Below, piece by piece: positions 1-7,763 of a stretch of 64,000 nucleotides of DNA. Where the stretch lies: the NCBI GenBank assembly GCA_003987775.1, contig RXJD01000049.1:1-64000 (forward strand), written 5' to 3'. Source of the stretch: Mycobacterium sp. (lineage in GTDB: Bacteria > Actinomycetota > Actinomycetes > Mycobacteriales > Mycobacteriaceae). The translations under genes and the position numbers were made by a program. Position 1 is the stretch's first letter. Each line of letters opens with the position of its first letter. A model generated the notes under the pieces. That model did no database searches. It had not been told where the DNA came from and was given only the letters and a program-made list of their open reading frames with translations.

Positions 1-275
1 TCATGACAACAAACTCCCGCCAGCACCGAGCACCCGCCGTCACTGCCACCGACGAAGCCGTCGCCATCAACCCTTTTTCAGGTCGAAGTATCTAGGCGAT
101 CGGCACGGTGACTGCTCCACCAAGAGGGATAAGGAGTCCCTCGTCGGAGTCATTTCCAGTAACCGCGTGTGGGTTTGCTGACCACATGCGAGGCCATGCG
201 GCGGACGGCGACTCAACAAGGCTGCATTACCCGTCGCGATATTCATGCACTGAATCGCTTGGTGTGTAGTTGTTT

Positions 276-488
276 TCACGTGCGCGTAGGTCTACGCGCC
301 GGATCTTGCCGGAGATGGTCTACTGGGTCGAACCAGTCGAGCGCCCAATCGAATTGGGCTCCGACGTCCGGCCAGTGGAAGGCCGCTATCGCAGCGTCGT
401 AGTCGTCGCGGTGTCGCACCACGATTTCGCGGGCAGCGCGGTAGGCTTCTCGGCCGGTTGTTCGATCCATCGGTCCGGACTCCCTCAC
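276..488 (-). pseudogene. 5' fragment of an AMP-dependent acyl-CoA synthetase
   Basis: The reverse strand encodes about 70 residues with the string RHRDDYDAAIAAFHWP followed by WALDWFDPVDHL. From family knowledge this resembles the extreme N-terminus of large AMP-binding acyl-CoA synthetases (RDLLLxHRxDYDxAxxxFxWP...NWALDWFD). The reading frame stops right after this segment, so the roughly 500-residue catalytic part is absent and no AMP-binding motif follows in any frame down to position 1. I infer a decayed or truncated gene. It is transcribed divergently from the GntR gene at 570. The alternative is a chance small ORF, but the WALDWFD match makes that less likely. Confidence 0.5.
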
Positions 489-569
489 AATGGTTCATCT
501 GGGGGTTCATCTGGGAAACTTGCAGTGGCCGCGCCATTTCAGGGCGGCGGCGATTTTAAAGGAGGCTGC

Positions 570-1301
570 GTGCAACGTCGCGAGCCTGCGCTGCGGTCCT
601 CTCGAGCCGAACGCGTCGCAGCCGATCTCGAACACGAGATCCTCAGTGCCCGCCTTCCCGTCGGCGCCCACCTTGGGCGACGCTCGGAGATCATGGACCG
701 GTTCGGCATCAGCCCGACGGTGATGAACGAGACGCTGCGCATCCTGCGTGATCGCGACCTGGTGACGGTCCGGCCAGGACCGGGCGGCGGGATCACGGTC
801 GCCAGCGCGCCACCACAGGTCCGGGTCGGGGCGCTGGATCTGTGGTTTCAGTCGTCCACCCCGCACCCCTTGGACCTGTTCGAAGCCCGGCTGTATCTCG
901 AGTTCGGCCTCACCAAGGCGGCGTTCGAGCGGGCGACCAGCGACGATATCGCCGCGATGCGTTCGGCGATGGCCACCATGCGGGCCAGCGCCGATGCCGC
1001 GCAGTTCTTCGACGCCGTACTGGCGTTTCACCGCGTGGTCGCCGCCGCTGCCCATATCCCCGTCCTGGAGGGGATGCACCAGCTCATCGTGACCAGCATC
1101 AAGGCTGTGCTGACCGGCGTGGTGTTCGTCCCCCACCACGAACCGCTGCTGGCCAGCAGCCTGGGCGTCCACGATGACATTGTGGCCGCCATCGCGCTGC
1201 ATGATCAGGCGTCGTTCGTGGACGCCATCAACCGGCACGATCAGGACCTGATCCGGGCCGACGACCCGGACCGCACACCCGTCACCCCGCAGCGGCCTTG
1301 A
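570..1301 (+). CDS. GntR family transcriptional regulator, FCD (FadR) subfamily
   Basis: Predicted DNA-binding regulator of about 243 residues. The N-terminal winged helix-turn-helix (about residues 8-75) contains the GntR pattern LGRRSEIMDRFGISPTVMNE followed by LRDRDLVTVRPGPGGG. The C-terminal FCD domain carries the spaced histidines expected of a metal or ligand pocket (FHRVV, VHDDIV, INRHDQD). The start is set at GTG 570 because AAAGGAGG lies directly upstream at 558-565; an open frame extends further 5' but lacks a ribosome site. It lies just upstream of, and in the same direction as, the meta-cleavage operon beginning near 1.49 kb. It is therefore the best local candidate regulator of that operon, possibly acting at the inverted repeat at 1401-1436. 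Effector unknown. Confidence 0.88.
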   Translation: MQRREPALRSSRAERVAADLEHEILSARLPVGAHLGRRSEIMDRFGISPTVMNETLRILRDRDLVTVRPGPGGGITVASAPPQVRVGALDLWFQSSTPHPLDLFEARLYLEFGLTKAAFERATSDDIAAMRSAMATMRASADAAQFFDAVLAFHRVVAAAAHIPVLEGMHQLIVTSIKAVLTGVVFVPHHEPLLASSLGVHDDIVAAIALHDQASFVDAINRHDQDLIRADDPDRTPVTPQRP

Positions 1302-1400
1302 CCAAACGTCGCTGATAGCGGACTCACCGCTGGCTTTCGCGGTGTCCTGAGCCCTGCGTGCATGCAGGTACTTCTACCGTCGCGCCCTGTGACGCACAGC

Positions 1401-1436
1401 ATTATGCATATATGTCTTGAATTATGTATGCATAAT
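1401..1436. promoter_or_regulatory. Inverted-repeat operator candidate before the meta-cleavage operon
   Basis: ATTATGCATA at 1401-1410 is repeated in perfect inverted form as TATGCATAAT at 1427-1436, with a 16-base spacer. The right-hand part alone, ATTATGTATGCATAAT (1421-1436), is a 16-base near-palindrome. This AT-rich block stands out in GC-rich DNA, lies between the GntR gene and the amidohydrolase, and resembles TGTAT/ATGCATA-type operators of FCD-GntR proteins. Binding by the adjacent GntR is inferred. Confidence 0.55.
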
Positions 1437-1486
1437 AGATAGGGTGGTGACACTCACCGCTAGCCCTCTGGTACGGAGTCACGACC

Positions 1487-2527
1487 ATCGACGCTCATCG
1501 ATTCCCTGACACCGGGCTCGTCGATGTCCACACCCATGCCATCGACGACCACCTACCGGATCTGAGCCAGGCCTATCCGCATGACCGGTGGCCCAGCATC
1601 GAGCGCATCAATGACACCGAAGCACAGCTGATGTTCGGTGGGGCCCCCTATCGCCAGATCGACAACCGGTGCTGGTCCGCACAGGCCCGGATCGCCGACA
1701 TGGACCGTCACGGCGTTGGGATGCAAGTGCTTTCGCCGATTCCAGTAACGTTCTGCTATCAGGCGTCGGCGGCCGGCGCGGCCGAACTCGCGGCGGCTCA
1801 GAACGACTTCTTGGGGCGCGTCTTACAACAACACCCCACTCGCTTCGCCGCGCTCGGCGCCGTCGCCCTCCAGGACCCCGACCGGGCCGTTGACGAAATG
1901 CGCCGGTTCATGCGCCAACCGGGCTTCCTCGGCGTCGAGATCGGCACCCGGGTCGGCGACGTCGAGCTGGCCGATGAGAGCCTCGACCGGTTCTTCGCGG
2001 TCGCCCATGAACTCGGCGCCCTGGTGTTCGTTCATCCCAGCGACCAGGACCTGTCGTCCCGATTGACCGGACTCGGCCTGGGGTTTGGCGTCGGGATGCC
2101 CATGGAGACGGCGATGGCCGCGGCCGCACTGATCACCGGTGACGCACTGTCGCGGCGGCCCGCGGTGCGAATCTGCCTCGCGCACGGCGGGGGCGCGCTA
2201 CCGGCCCTGATCGGCCGGCTCGACAAGGGGGCCATGATCGCCGGCCTGCCCTGCCGGCCAAGTCGGCTTGCATCCCAATTATGGTGCGACTCTTTGACTT
2301 ACAACCACCTGGCGCTGCAACAGGCCATCGAGGTCTTCGGCCGCGGTCATGTGGTGTTCGGATCCGACTATCCCTTCCCGGCGATGCCCGAGCCGATCGA
2401 CGACATCGTGGCCCACCTGCCCGCGGACCTGCGTCGCGGGATCTGCCGCACCAATCTGGAGGAAAACTATGCCGCAATTCTTGGGTCTGGGCCTGACCCA
2501 CTATCCGCTGCTGGCCGGCACGGATGA
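1487..2527 (+). CDS. Amidohydrolase family protein (ACMSD-like, possible decarboxylase) without a standard start codon
   Basis: Amidohydrolase_2 (ACMSD / dihydroxybenzoate decarboxylase-type) TIM-barrel metalloenzyme. Visible metal-site motifs are VDVHTHA (1520-1540), VHPSDQD, CLAHGGG and the C-terminal VFGSDYPFP. The frame is open from 1451, but no ATG, GTG, TTG or CTG precedes the essential HxH. GGAG at 1475-1478 is followed by ACG 1481, ACC 1484 and ATC 1487, so I place a provisional start at ATC 1487. The first ATG (1631) would remove the first metal ligands. Being first in a meta-cleavage operon, it could decarboxylate a carboxylated ring-cleavage product, as ACMSD does; this is inference. 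The 3' end overlaps the dioxygenase gene by 59 bases. A mutated start (dead gene) or a sequencing error are real alternatives. Confidence 0.7.
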   Translation: MDAHRFPDTGLVDVHTHAIDDHLPDLSQAYPHDRWPSIERINDTEAQLMFGGAPYRQIDNRCWSAQARIADMDRHGVGMQVLSPIPVTFCYQASAAGAAELAAAQNDFLGRVLQQHPTRFAALGAVALQDPDRAVDEMRRFMRQPGFLGVEIGTRVGDVELADESLDRFFAVAHELGALVFVHPSDQDLSSRLTGLGLGFGVGMPMETAMAAAALITGDALSRRPAVRICLAHGGGALPALIGRLDKGAMIAGLPCRPSRLASQLWCDSLTYNHLALQQAIEVFGRGHVVFGSDYPFPAMPEPIDDIVAHLPADLRRGICRTNLEENYAAILGSGPDPLSAAGRHG

Positions 2528-3545
2528 GCACATGGCCTCCCTATTGCGCTGGACGCTGGCCGACCCAGACATTCCAGCCGAGGTGAAAGATCCGGCCAAT
2601 TGGCCGGCGTCGATGCGCGCCGAGTGGGGCGCGGACCGCGGTGTAGCTGCGGCCGCCCATCATCGAAAGCTGTTGGTGGAGAATCTTGCCCGCTGCCGCG
2701 AAGCGCTGGACGAGTTTCAACCCGACGTGCTGGTGGTGTGGGGTGACGACCAGTATGAGAACTTCCGCGAAGAGGTCATTCCGCCGTTCTGCGTGCTGGC
2801 CTACGGCGACGTCGAGGTGGACCAGTTCGAGGTGATGACCAAGCGGGGCAGCCCCAACGCGTGGGGCCTGCCCGACGACACGACTATGACGTTGCACGGC
2901 GACGCCGATGGCGCCCGGCGGCTCGCCGACCAGTTGCTCCAACGCGGCTTCGACGTGGCGTACTCATATCAGAAACGGGTGAATTCGCCGTTCCCGCACG
3001 CCATCGCCAACACCCAGCTGTTCCTGGACTATCCGCACGCCGGGCGTGAGTTCCCCTACCGGATGATTCCGATCACCGTGAACTGCTATGGCCAGCATGC
3101 GATCGCGCGGCGCGGCGGGCTGGCGCGGTTCGCCGAGATCGCCACGGAGAGACTGGATCCGGTCGGCCCGTCCCCCGCGCGATGCTTCGCGCTGGGCCGA
3201 GCCGTGGCGCAGTCGTTCGCCGGCACCGACCTTCGGGTTGCTCTGGTCGCCTCGTCGAGTTGGTCACACGCTTTCCTCGCCGACAAGACCTGGCACATCG
3301 CCCCGGACACTGAGGCGGATCTGCGGCTCTACGAACTTTTCGCCGCGGGTGACTGGGCCAAGTGGAACGAAACCACTACCGCCGAAATCGTCGATGCAGG
3401 ACAGCACGAAATTCTGAATTGGTTCTGCCTGACCGGCGCCGCCGATGAACTCGGCCTCGAGCTTGCGTGGTCGGAGCTCGTCACCACGGATGTCTTCAAC
3501 TCCAACAAATGTTTTGCCGTGTTCCAGGAAGGGAGTCACCGATGA
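2469..3545 (+). CDS. Class III extradiol ring-cleavage dioxygenase (LigB-like)
   Basis: About 358 residues with the LigB catalytic-subunit fold signature, predicted to open a catechol ring between a hydroxylated and a neighbouring carbon. GLTHYPLL at the N-terminus supplies the expected first iron histidine. The second conserved region reads VVWGDDQYENF then IPPFCV. In LigB and MhpB this position is a histidine (for example FDHFNGFF in MhpB), while here it is glutamine; it may mark a subgroup or altered activity. WSHAFLADKTW lies near the C-terminal iron-ligand region. ATG 2469 is chosen because GGAGG sits at 2458-2462. The stop overlaps the next start as ATGA. Position between the putative decarboxylase and a C-C hydrolase fits meta-cleavage of a dihydroxy aromatic acid. 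The exact substrate cannot be read from sequence. Confidence 0.82.
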   Translation: MPQFLGLGLTHYPLLAGTDEHMASLLRWTLADPDIPAEVKDPANWPASMRAEWGADRGVAAAAHHRKLLVENLARCREALDEFQPDVLVVWGDDQYENFREEVIPPFCVLAYGDVEVDQFEVMTKRGSPNAWGLPDDTTMTLHGDADGARRLADQLLQRGFDVAYSYQKRVNSPFPHAIANTQLFLDYPHAGREFPYRMIPITVNCYGQHAIARRGGLARFAEIATERLDPVGPSPARCFALGRAVAQSFAGTDLRVALVASSSWSHAFLADKTWHIAPDTEADLRLYELFAAGDWAKWNETTTAEIVDAGQHEILNWFCLTGAADELGLELAWSELVTTDVFNSNKCFAVFQEGSHR

Positions 3546-4366
3546 CGACGGCGACAGTATCGGCGCACACGATAGATGCCGGAGGCATCGAAACCAGCTA
3601 TCTCGAGGCGGGTGCCGGCGAACCCGTCGTCATGCTGCACGGTTCGGGTCCCGGGGTGTCGGCAACGGCCAACTGGCAGCACAACATTGGCGCGTTGTCG
3701 CAGCGGTTCCGGGTGCTCGCTCCCGACATCGTCGGGTTCGGTGCCACCGAGCGGCCCGATGACGTCGTCTATTCGCTGCGCAACTGGACCGACCATGTCT
3801 GGGCGTTCCTGGATGCGCACGGCATCGAGAAGACCGCGATTGTCGGCAATTCGCTGGGCGGTCGCATCGCGCTTCAGATGGCCACCGACCGGCCGGACCG
3901 GATCTCCCGCATGGTGCTGATGGGCGCGCCCGGTGTCGGAATGACGCTCACCGGCGGTCTTGCCGCACTGCGTGCCTACCAACCGTCGCATGAAGCGATG
4001 CGCGATCTACTGCGCAACTACTTCGCCGTCGATCCGGCGATGATCACCGACGAGCTGGTCGCGATCCGGTATGAGGCCAGCATTGCCGACGGCGCCTACG
4101 AGGCATACCGCGCTATGTTCTTCGATCCGCGGCACTCCGGATCCGAACTCGGGATCACCGAGGAAGAGGTGCGTGCCATCGCCACACCGGCACTACTGGT
4201 GCACGGCCGAGAGGACCAGGTGGTCCCGATGCAGGTCTCGGTCACGATGCTGGGTCTGTTGCCCAACGCCGATCTGCATGTGTTCAGCGCCTGCGGACAT
4301 TGGACCCAGATCGAGCGTGCCGACGAGTTCTCCGCGCTGGTCTCCGACTATCTGGCCCGGTCATGA
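3542..4366 (+). CDS. Alpha/beta hydrolase, meta-cleavage product C-C hydrolase
   Basis: 274-residue alpha/beta-hydrolase of the BphD/MhpC/CmtE type, which splits the C-C bond of ring-cleavage products into 2-hydroxypenta-2,4-dienoate and an acid. The oxyanion-side motif MLHGSGPGVSA, the nucleophile elbow IVGNSLGGR (Ser), the acid HGREDQVVP (Asp) and CGHWTQIE (His) form the expected triad. GNSLGG with HGSGPG is characteristic of C-C hydrolases. ATG 3542 overlaps the dioxygenase stop (ATGA) and follows GGAAGGGAG. The gene overlaps the Rieske alpha start by four bases, consistent with translational coupling. If the substrate is p-cumate-like, the acid released would be isobutyrate (inference). 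Confidence 0.88.
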   Translation: MTTATVSAHTIDAGGIETSYLEAGAGEPVVMLHGSGPGVSATANWQHNIGALSQRFRVLAPDIVGFGATERPDDVVYSLRNWTDHVWAFLDAHGIEKTAIVGNSLGGRIALQMATDRPDRISRMVLMGAPGVGMTLTGGLAALRAYQPSHEAMRDLLRNYFAVDPAMITDELVAIRYEASIADGAYEAYRAMFFDPRHSGSELGITEEEVRAIATPALLVHGREDQVVPMQVSVTMLGLLPNADLHVFSACGHWTQIERADEFSALVSDYLARS

Positions 4367-5682
4367 GCACCGGAATCCAGGCCCGGCTCGGCCAGCGGGC
4401 AGAAGCAGCCGATGTCGCCGCGCAGCTGCCGATGGTCGACGATGATGTTGCGGCCCATCGGTTCCGGGTGCACCGCACAACGATGACCTCGCCCCGGGTC
4501 CACCAGGCCGAGATCGAACGGATCTTCGCCACATCGTGGCTATATGTGGGGCACGAGTCAGAAATCCCCAATCCTGGTGACTTCGTCCGGCGCCCGGTTG
4601 GCGGGCGGCCGCTGTTCATGGTCCGCGGGGTGAAGACCGGCAACGTCAACGTGTTCCACAACACCTGCACCCACCGCGGCGCCCTGGTCTGCCGGCAGGA
4701 GTCCGGCAATTCCAAAGTCTTCCAGTGCTTCTACCACGCCTGGACCTTCGACACCGAAGGAAATCTGAAGGGCGTGCCCGGCCGCGACGCGTACACCGGG
4801 GGCGTGAACTTCGACGAGTTGGGGTTGCAGCGGGTGGCGCGGGCGGAGTCCTACCGGGGATTCGTGTTCGCCAGCTTCGACCCCGGCATCGTCGACCTCG
4901 AGACGTATCTCGCCGGTGCCAAGGACTACATCGATCTCGTGGTCGACGGTTGCGGCGGGTCAGCCGAAATTGTCCGCGGCACCAACCAGTACAGCTTCAA
5001 CGCCAACTGGAAGCTGTTGGTGGAGAACAGCATCGACGGCTACCACGCGGAGTCCACGCACGACACCTACTTCAAGTACCTGGTGTCGATCGGCACCGAC
5101 CTGCGCGGGGGAGTCAGCGGCCGGGCCATCGATCTGGGCAACGGGCACGCCGTCATCGAGTACAGCTCACCGTGGGGCCGCCCGGTCGCCAAGTGGGAGC
5201 CGCTGTTCGGGGAGGACGCCCGCGTCGAAATCGACCGGCTAAGAGCAGATCTGGTCGCCCGCCACGGCGAGGAGCGGGCACACACGATGGCCGAGGTGAA
5301 CCGCAACATGTTGATCTACCCGAACCTGATCATCAACGACATCATGGCGGTGACGGTGCGCACCTTCTATCCGCCCGCGCCCGACGTGGTCGACGTCACC
5401 GCCTGGGAACTGGCGCCCGCCAACGAGGCGCCTTCCCTGCGCGAGCGGCGACTGGACAGCTTTCTGACGTTTCTGGGGCCGGGCGGCTTCGCGACTCCCG
5501 ACGACCTGGAGGCGCTGGAGTCGTGCCAGCAGGGCTTCGTCAGCGGCGGGGTGGAATGGAACGACATCTCCCGCGGCATGGGTCGCTCGCCGCTGGCCAA
5601 CGACGAGGAGCAGATGCGTGCATTCTGGCGGCGCTGGCAACACCAGATGGGCGCCGCGGCGGACCTGGCGGGTGCCCAATGA
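4363..5682 (+). CDS. Aromatic ring-hydroxylating dioxygenase, alpha (large) subunit
   Basis: 439-residue catalytic subunit. The Rieske [2Fe-2S] motif is complete: CTHRG, then 17 residues on, CFYH. The mononuclear iron region reads NWKLLVENSIDGYHAESTH and provides the two histidines. Overall layout (Rieske domain about residues 40-150, catalytic domain 180-430) matches the benzoate/p-cumate/toluate dioxygenase group that acts on aromatic carboxylates. It would add O2 across the ring to give a cis-dihydrodiol acid. The start overlaps the hydrolase stop (ATGA), and its stop overlaps the beta-subunit start. No dedicated ferredoxin or reductase lies in this operon, so electrons must come from elsewhere, possibly the reductase at 48.8 kb or the ferredoxin at 23.0 kb. 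Confidence 0.92.
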   Translation: MSTGIQARLGQRAEAADVAAQLPMVDDDVAAHRFRVHRTTMTSPRVHQAEIERIFATSWLYVGHESEIPNPGDFVRRPVGGRPLFMVRGVKTGNVNVFHNTCTHRGALVCRQESGNSKVFQCFYHAWTFDTEGNLKGVPGRDAYTGGVNFDELGLQRVARAESYRGFVFASFDPGIVDLETYLAGAKDYIDLVVDGCGGSAEIVRGTNQYSFNANWKLLVENSIDGYHAESTHDTYFKYLVSIGTDLRGGVSGRAIDLGNGHAVIEYSSPWGRPVAKWEPLFGEDARVEIDRLRADLVARHGEERAHTMAEVNRNMLIYPNLIINDIMAVTVRTFYPPAPDVVDVTAWELAPANEAPSLRERRLDSFLTFLGPGGFATPDDLEALESCQQGFVSGGVEWNDISRGMGRSPLANDEEQMRAFWRRWQHQMGAAADLAGAQ

Positions 5683-6182
5683 CCACGACAGTGCCGGACC
5701 AGCAGGCGATCTCGAGGGAGCAGGTCGAGGACTTCCTTTACGCGGAAGCGGCCCTGCTGGACGCATGGCGACTCGACGAATGGCTGCTGCTGGTCGATGA
5801 AGACGTCAAATACGAGGTGCCCTGCAACGACGCGGTCGACGGCGACCCGGCACACGACCTGTTGCTCGTCGACGACAACTACACCCGGCTGGCGAACAGA
5901 GTCGAACGGCTCAACAGCCGACGCGCCCACCGCGAGTACCCACATTCCCGCACCAATCACCAGGTGTTCAACGTGCGGGTGGAAGACGGTTCAGGGGACG
6001 ACATCTCGGTGACCGCGTCGTTCACGGTATGGCGATTCAGGGCAGGGCGGTCGAATTGCTACGTCGGCCGGTACCGCTACCGACTGCGCCGAAGTGACCG
6101 CGGTTTCCGGATCGCCGCCAAGAGGGTGGAACTGGATATGACCGACCTACGTTCCGTCGGCGACGTGGCGATCATCCTGTGA
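5679..6182 (+). CDS. Aromatic ring-hydroxylating dioxygenase, beta (small) subunit
   Basis: 167-residue small subunit of the NTF2-like/SnoaL fold that packs with alpha to form the dioxygenase hexamer. Recognisable family segments are VEDFLYAEAALLDAWRLDEW at the N-terminus, the central RVERLNSRRAHREYPHSRTN and the C-terminal YRYRLRRSDRGFRIAAKRV. The subunit is structural and has no cofactor. ATG 5679 overlaps the alpha stop codon (ATGA). Its own stop overlaps GTG 6179 of the SDR. The ERLNSRRAHREYPHSRT region is typical of beta subunits paired with alkylbenzoate-type alpha subunits. Confidence 0.92.
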   Translation: MTTTVPDQQAISREQVEDFLYAEAALLDAWRLDEWLLLVDEDVKYEVPCNDAVDGDPAHDLLLVDDNYTRLANRVERLNSRRAHREYPHSRTNHQVFNVRVEDGSGDDISVTASFTVWRFRAGRSNCYVGRYRYRLRRSDRGFRIAAKRVELDMTDLRSVGDVAIIL

Positions 6183-6943
6183 GCGGCGCACTGGGCGGGC
6201 GGACCGCGCTCGTCACCGGCGCCGCATCGGGTATCGGCCTGGCTATCGCCGCGCGATTAATCCAGGATGGCGCCGCGGTTTTCGCGGCGACCCGCACCAA
6301 GGAGGACCTGGAACGCGTGTATGAGCACGCGGCCATCGCCGGCGGCTTCGTCGCTGAACTCCACCAGCCAGGTGCGGCCGACGACCTGGTGGCCACGGCT
6401 ATCGAGACGCTCGGCCATGTCGATGTTCTGGTCAACAACGCCGGCGGCGGCGTGATCCTGCCGACGCTCGAGCACACCGAGGAGACGCTGCGCTCCACCG
6501 TCGACAACAACCTGTGGACGACAATCTATTGCGTGCGGGCGATGTTGCCGCACATGATATCTCGCGGCCATGGCCGCATCATCAACATCGGCGCGGACTC
6601 GGTGCGTACCGGACTGATGGATCACGCGATGTACAACGCCGCAAAAGGTGGTGTGCACGCCATGGTTGCCGGGCTGGCACTTGAGTTTGCCGCAGTCGGT
6701 ATCACGGCGAACACGGTGGCGCCGTGCTACGTCCGCACACCCGAATTGGCGAAGTTGCTCGAATCCGGCCAAGCGCCAACGCGTCTGGAACGGATCGTCG
6801 AAGAGGGAACCGCGATCGTACCGCTCGGACGCCCGGGTGACCCGGCGGAGGTGGCGGCGGCTGTGGCCTTTCTCGCCGGCGAGGACAGCCGGTTCATCAC
6901 CGGGCAGACGATTTACGTCAATGGCGGCAGCAGCATGGGCTGA
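6179..6943 (+). CDS. SDR family dehydrogenase, probable cis-dihydrodiol dehydrogenase
   Basis: 254-residue classical short-chain dehydrogenase. The NAD-binding glycine motif TGAASGIG is at residues 14-21, NNAGG follows near residue 88, and catalytic MYNAAKGG (Tyr-x3-Lys) lies near residue 153. It ends with the family C-terminus FITGQTIYVNGG. Placed directly after the ring-hydroxylating dioxygenase and overlapping it (GTGA), it most likely rearomatises the cis-dihydrodiol acid to a catechol-type product, like BenD or CmtB; this role is inferred from position. A 22-base gap with GAAGGAG separates it from the hydratase gene. Confidence 0.87.
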   Translation: MSGALGGRTALVTGAASGIGLAIAARLIQDGAAVFAATRTKEDLERVYEHAAIAGGFVAELHQPGAADDLVATAIETLGHVDVLVNNAGGGVILPTLEHTEETLRSTVDNNLWTTIYCVRAMLPHMISRGHGRIINIGADSVRTGLMDHAMYNAAKGGVHAMVAGLALEFAAVGITANTVAPCYVRTPELAKLLESGQAPTRLERIVEEGTAIVPLGRPGDPAEVAAAVAFLAGEDSRFITGQTIYVNGGSSMG

Positions 6944-6965
6944 CGCCCACCTTCGAAGGAGCCAA

Positions 6966-7763
6966 ATGACTCTCACCACAACTGCTCTGCTTGACGCCGC
7001 GGACCGATTGATCGCCGCCGCCGCCGCACCGCGACAATGTGACCCGGTGCGTGACATCCTGGGTGACGACGACATTGCGGCGGCATATGCCGTGCAGCGC
7101 CTGCTCACCGAGGACTCGCTGAAAAGGGGTCGCTGGATCGTCGGCCACAAGATCGGTCTGACGTCACCGGCGGTGCAGCAGCAGTTGGGCGTCGACCAAC
7201 CCGATTCCGGGGTGCTGTTCGCCGACATGCAGGTGGCGACCGGCGCCACCATCGCGACCGGCAAGCTATTGCAGCCCAAGGTCGAGGCCGAAATCGCGTT
7301 CGTCCTGGCCGACGATCTCGACGGCGACCTCTCGGAGTCGCGGATCAGAGCCGCCGCGGGAGTCGCGGTTCCTGCGATCGAGATCGTCGACTCACGAGTA
7401 CGCGACTGGTCGATCAGCATCGTCGACACCATCGCCGACAACGGCTCGTCGGCGCTGTTCGTGCTGGGGTCGGCGGCCGTTGCCGCAGCCGACCTCGACT
7501 TCGTTTTGCGGACAATGCAAATGACCCAGGACGGCGTCGTGGTGTCCACCGGGCGGGGGTCGGATTGTCTGGGCAGCCCACTGAACGCGCTGCGGTGGCT
7601 TGCCCGCACCGCCCAGGACAACGGCGCGCCGCTGCGGGCCGGGGACATCGTGCTGTCCGGTGCGCTGGGTCCCATGGTGCCGGTGCGGCCGGGCAGCACC
7701 TACGTGGCTGAGATCGACGGAATCGGGTCGGTCGAGGTTTCTTTCGCGGAGCTGATCTCATGA
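6966..7763 (+). CDS. 2-keto-4-pentenoate (2-hydroxypenta-2,4-dienoate) hydratase
   Basis: 265-residue enzyme of the fumarylacetoacetase-hydrolase fold, MhpD/BphH/HsaE type. It hydrates 2-hydroxypenta-2,4-dienoate to 4-hydroxy-2-oxovalerate. Visible hallmarks: [27 protein letters not shown], the metal-binding [11 protein letters not shown] (two Glu) and [13 protein letters not shown] 6966 follows GAAGGAG. It forms the standard lower meta-pathway trio with the two downstream genes, and its stop overlaps the acetaldehyde dehydrogenase start (ATGA). Confidence 0.94.
   Translation: MTLTTTALLDAADRLIAAAAAPRQCDPVRDILGDDDIAAAYAVQRLLTEDSLKRGRWIVGHKIGLTSPAVQQQLGVDQPDSGVLFADMQVATGATIATGKLLQPKVEAEIAFVLADDLDGDLSESRIRAAAGVAVPAIEIVDSRVRDWSISIVDTIADNGSSALFVLGSAAVAAADLDFVLRTMQMTQDGVVVSTGRGSDCLGSPLNALRWLARTAQDNGAPLRAGDIVLSGALGPMVPVRPGSTYVAEIDGIGSVEVSFAELIS

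Noticed and set aside
1..275. Small reverse-strand frame at 67-279 as a gene
   Set aside because: No recognisable domain and no convincing ribosome site.
6257..7699. A 480-residue reverse-strand frame
   Set aside because: Antisense to the SDR and the hydratase, both with complete family signatures and ribosome sites.
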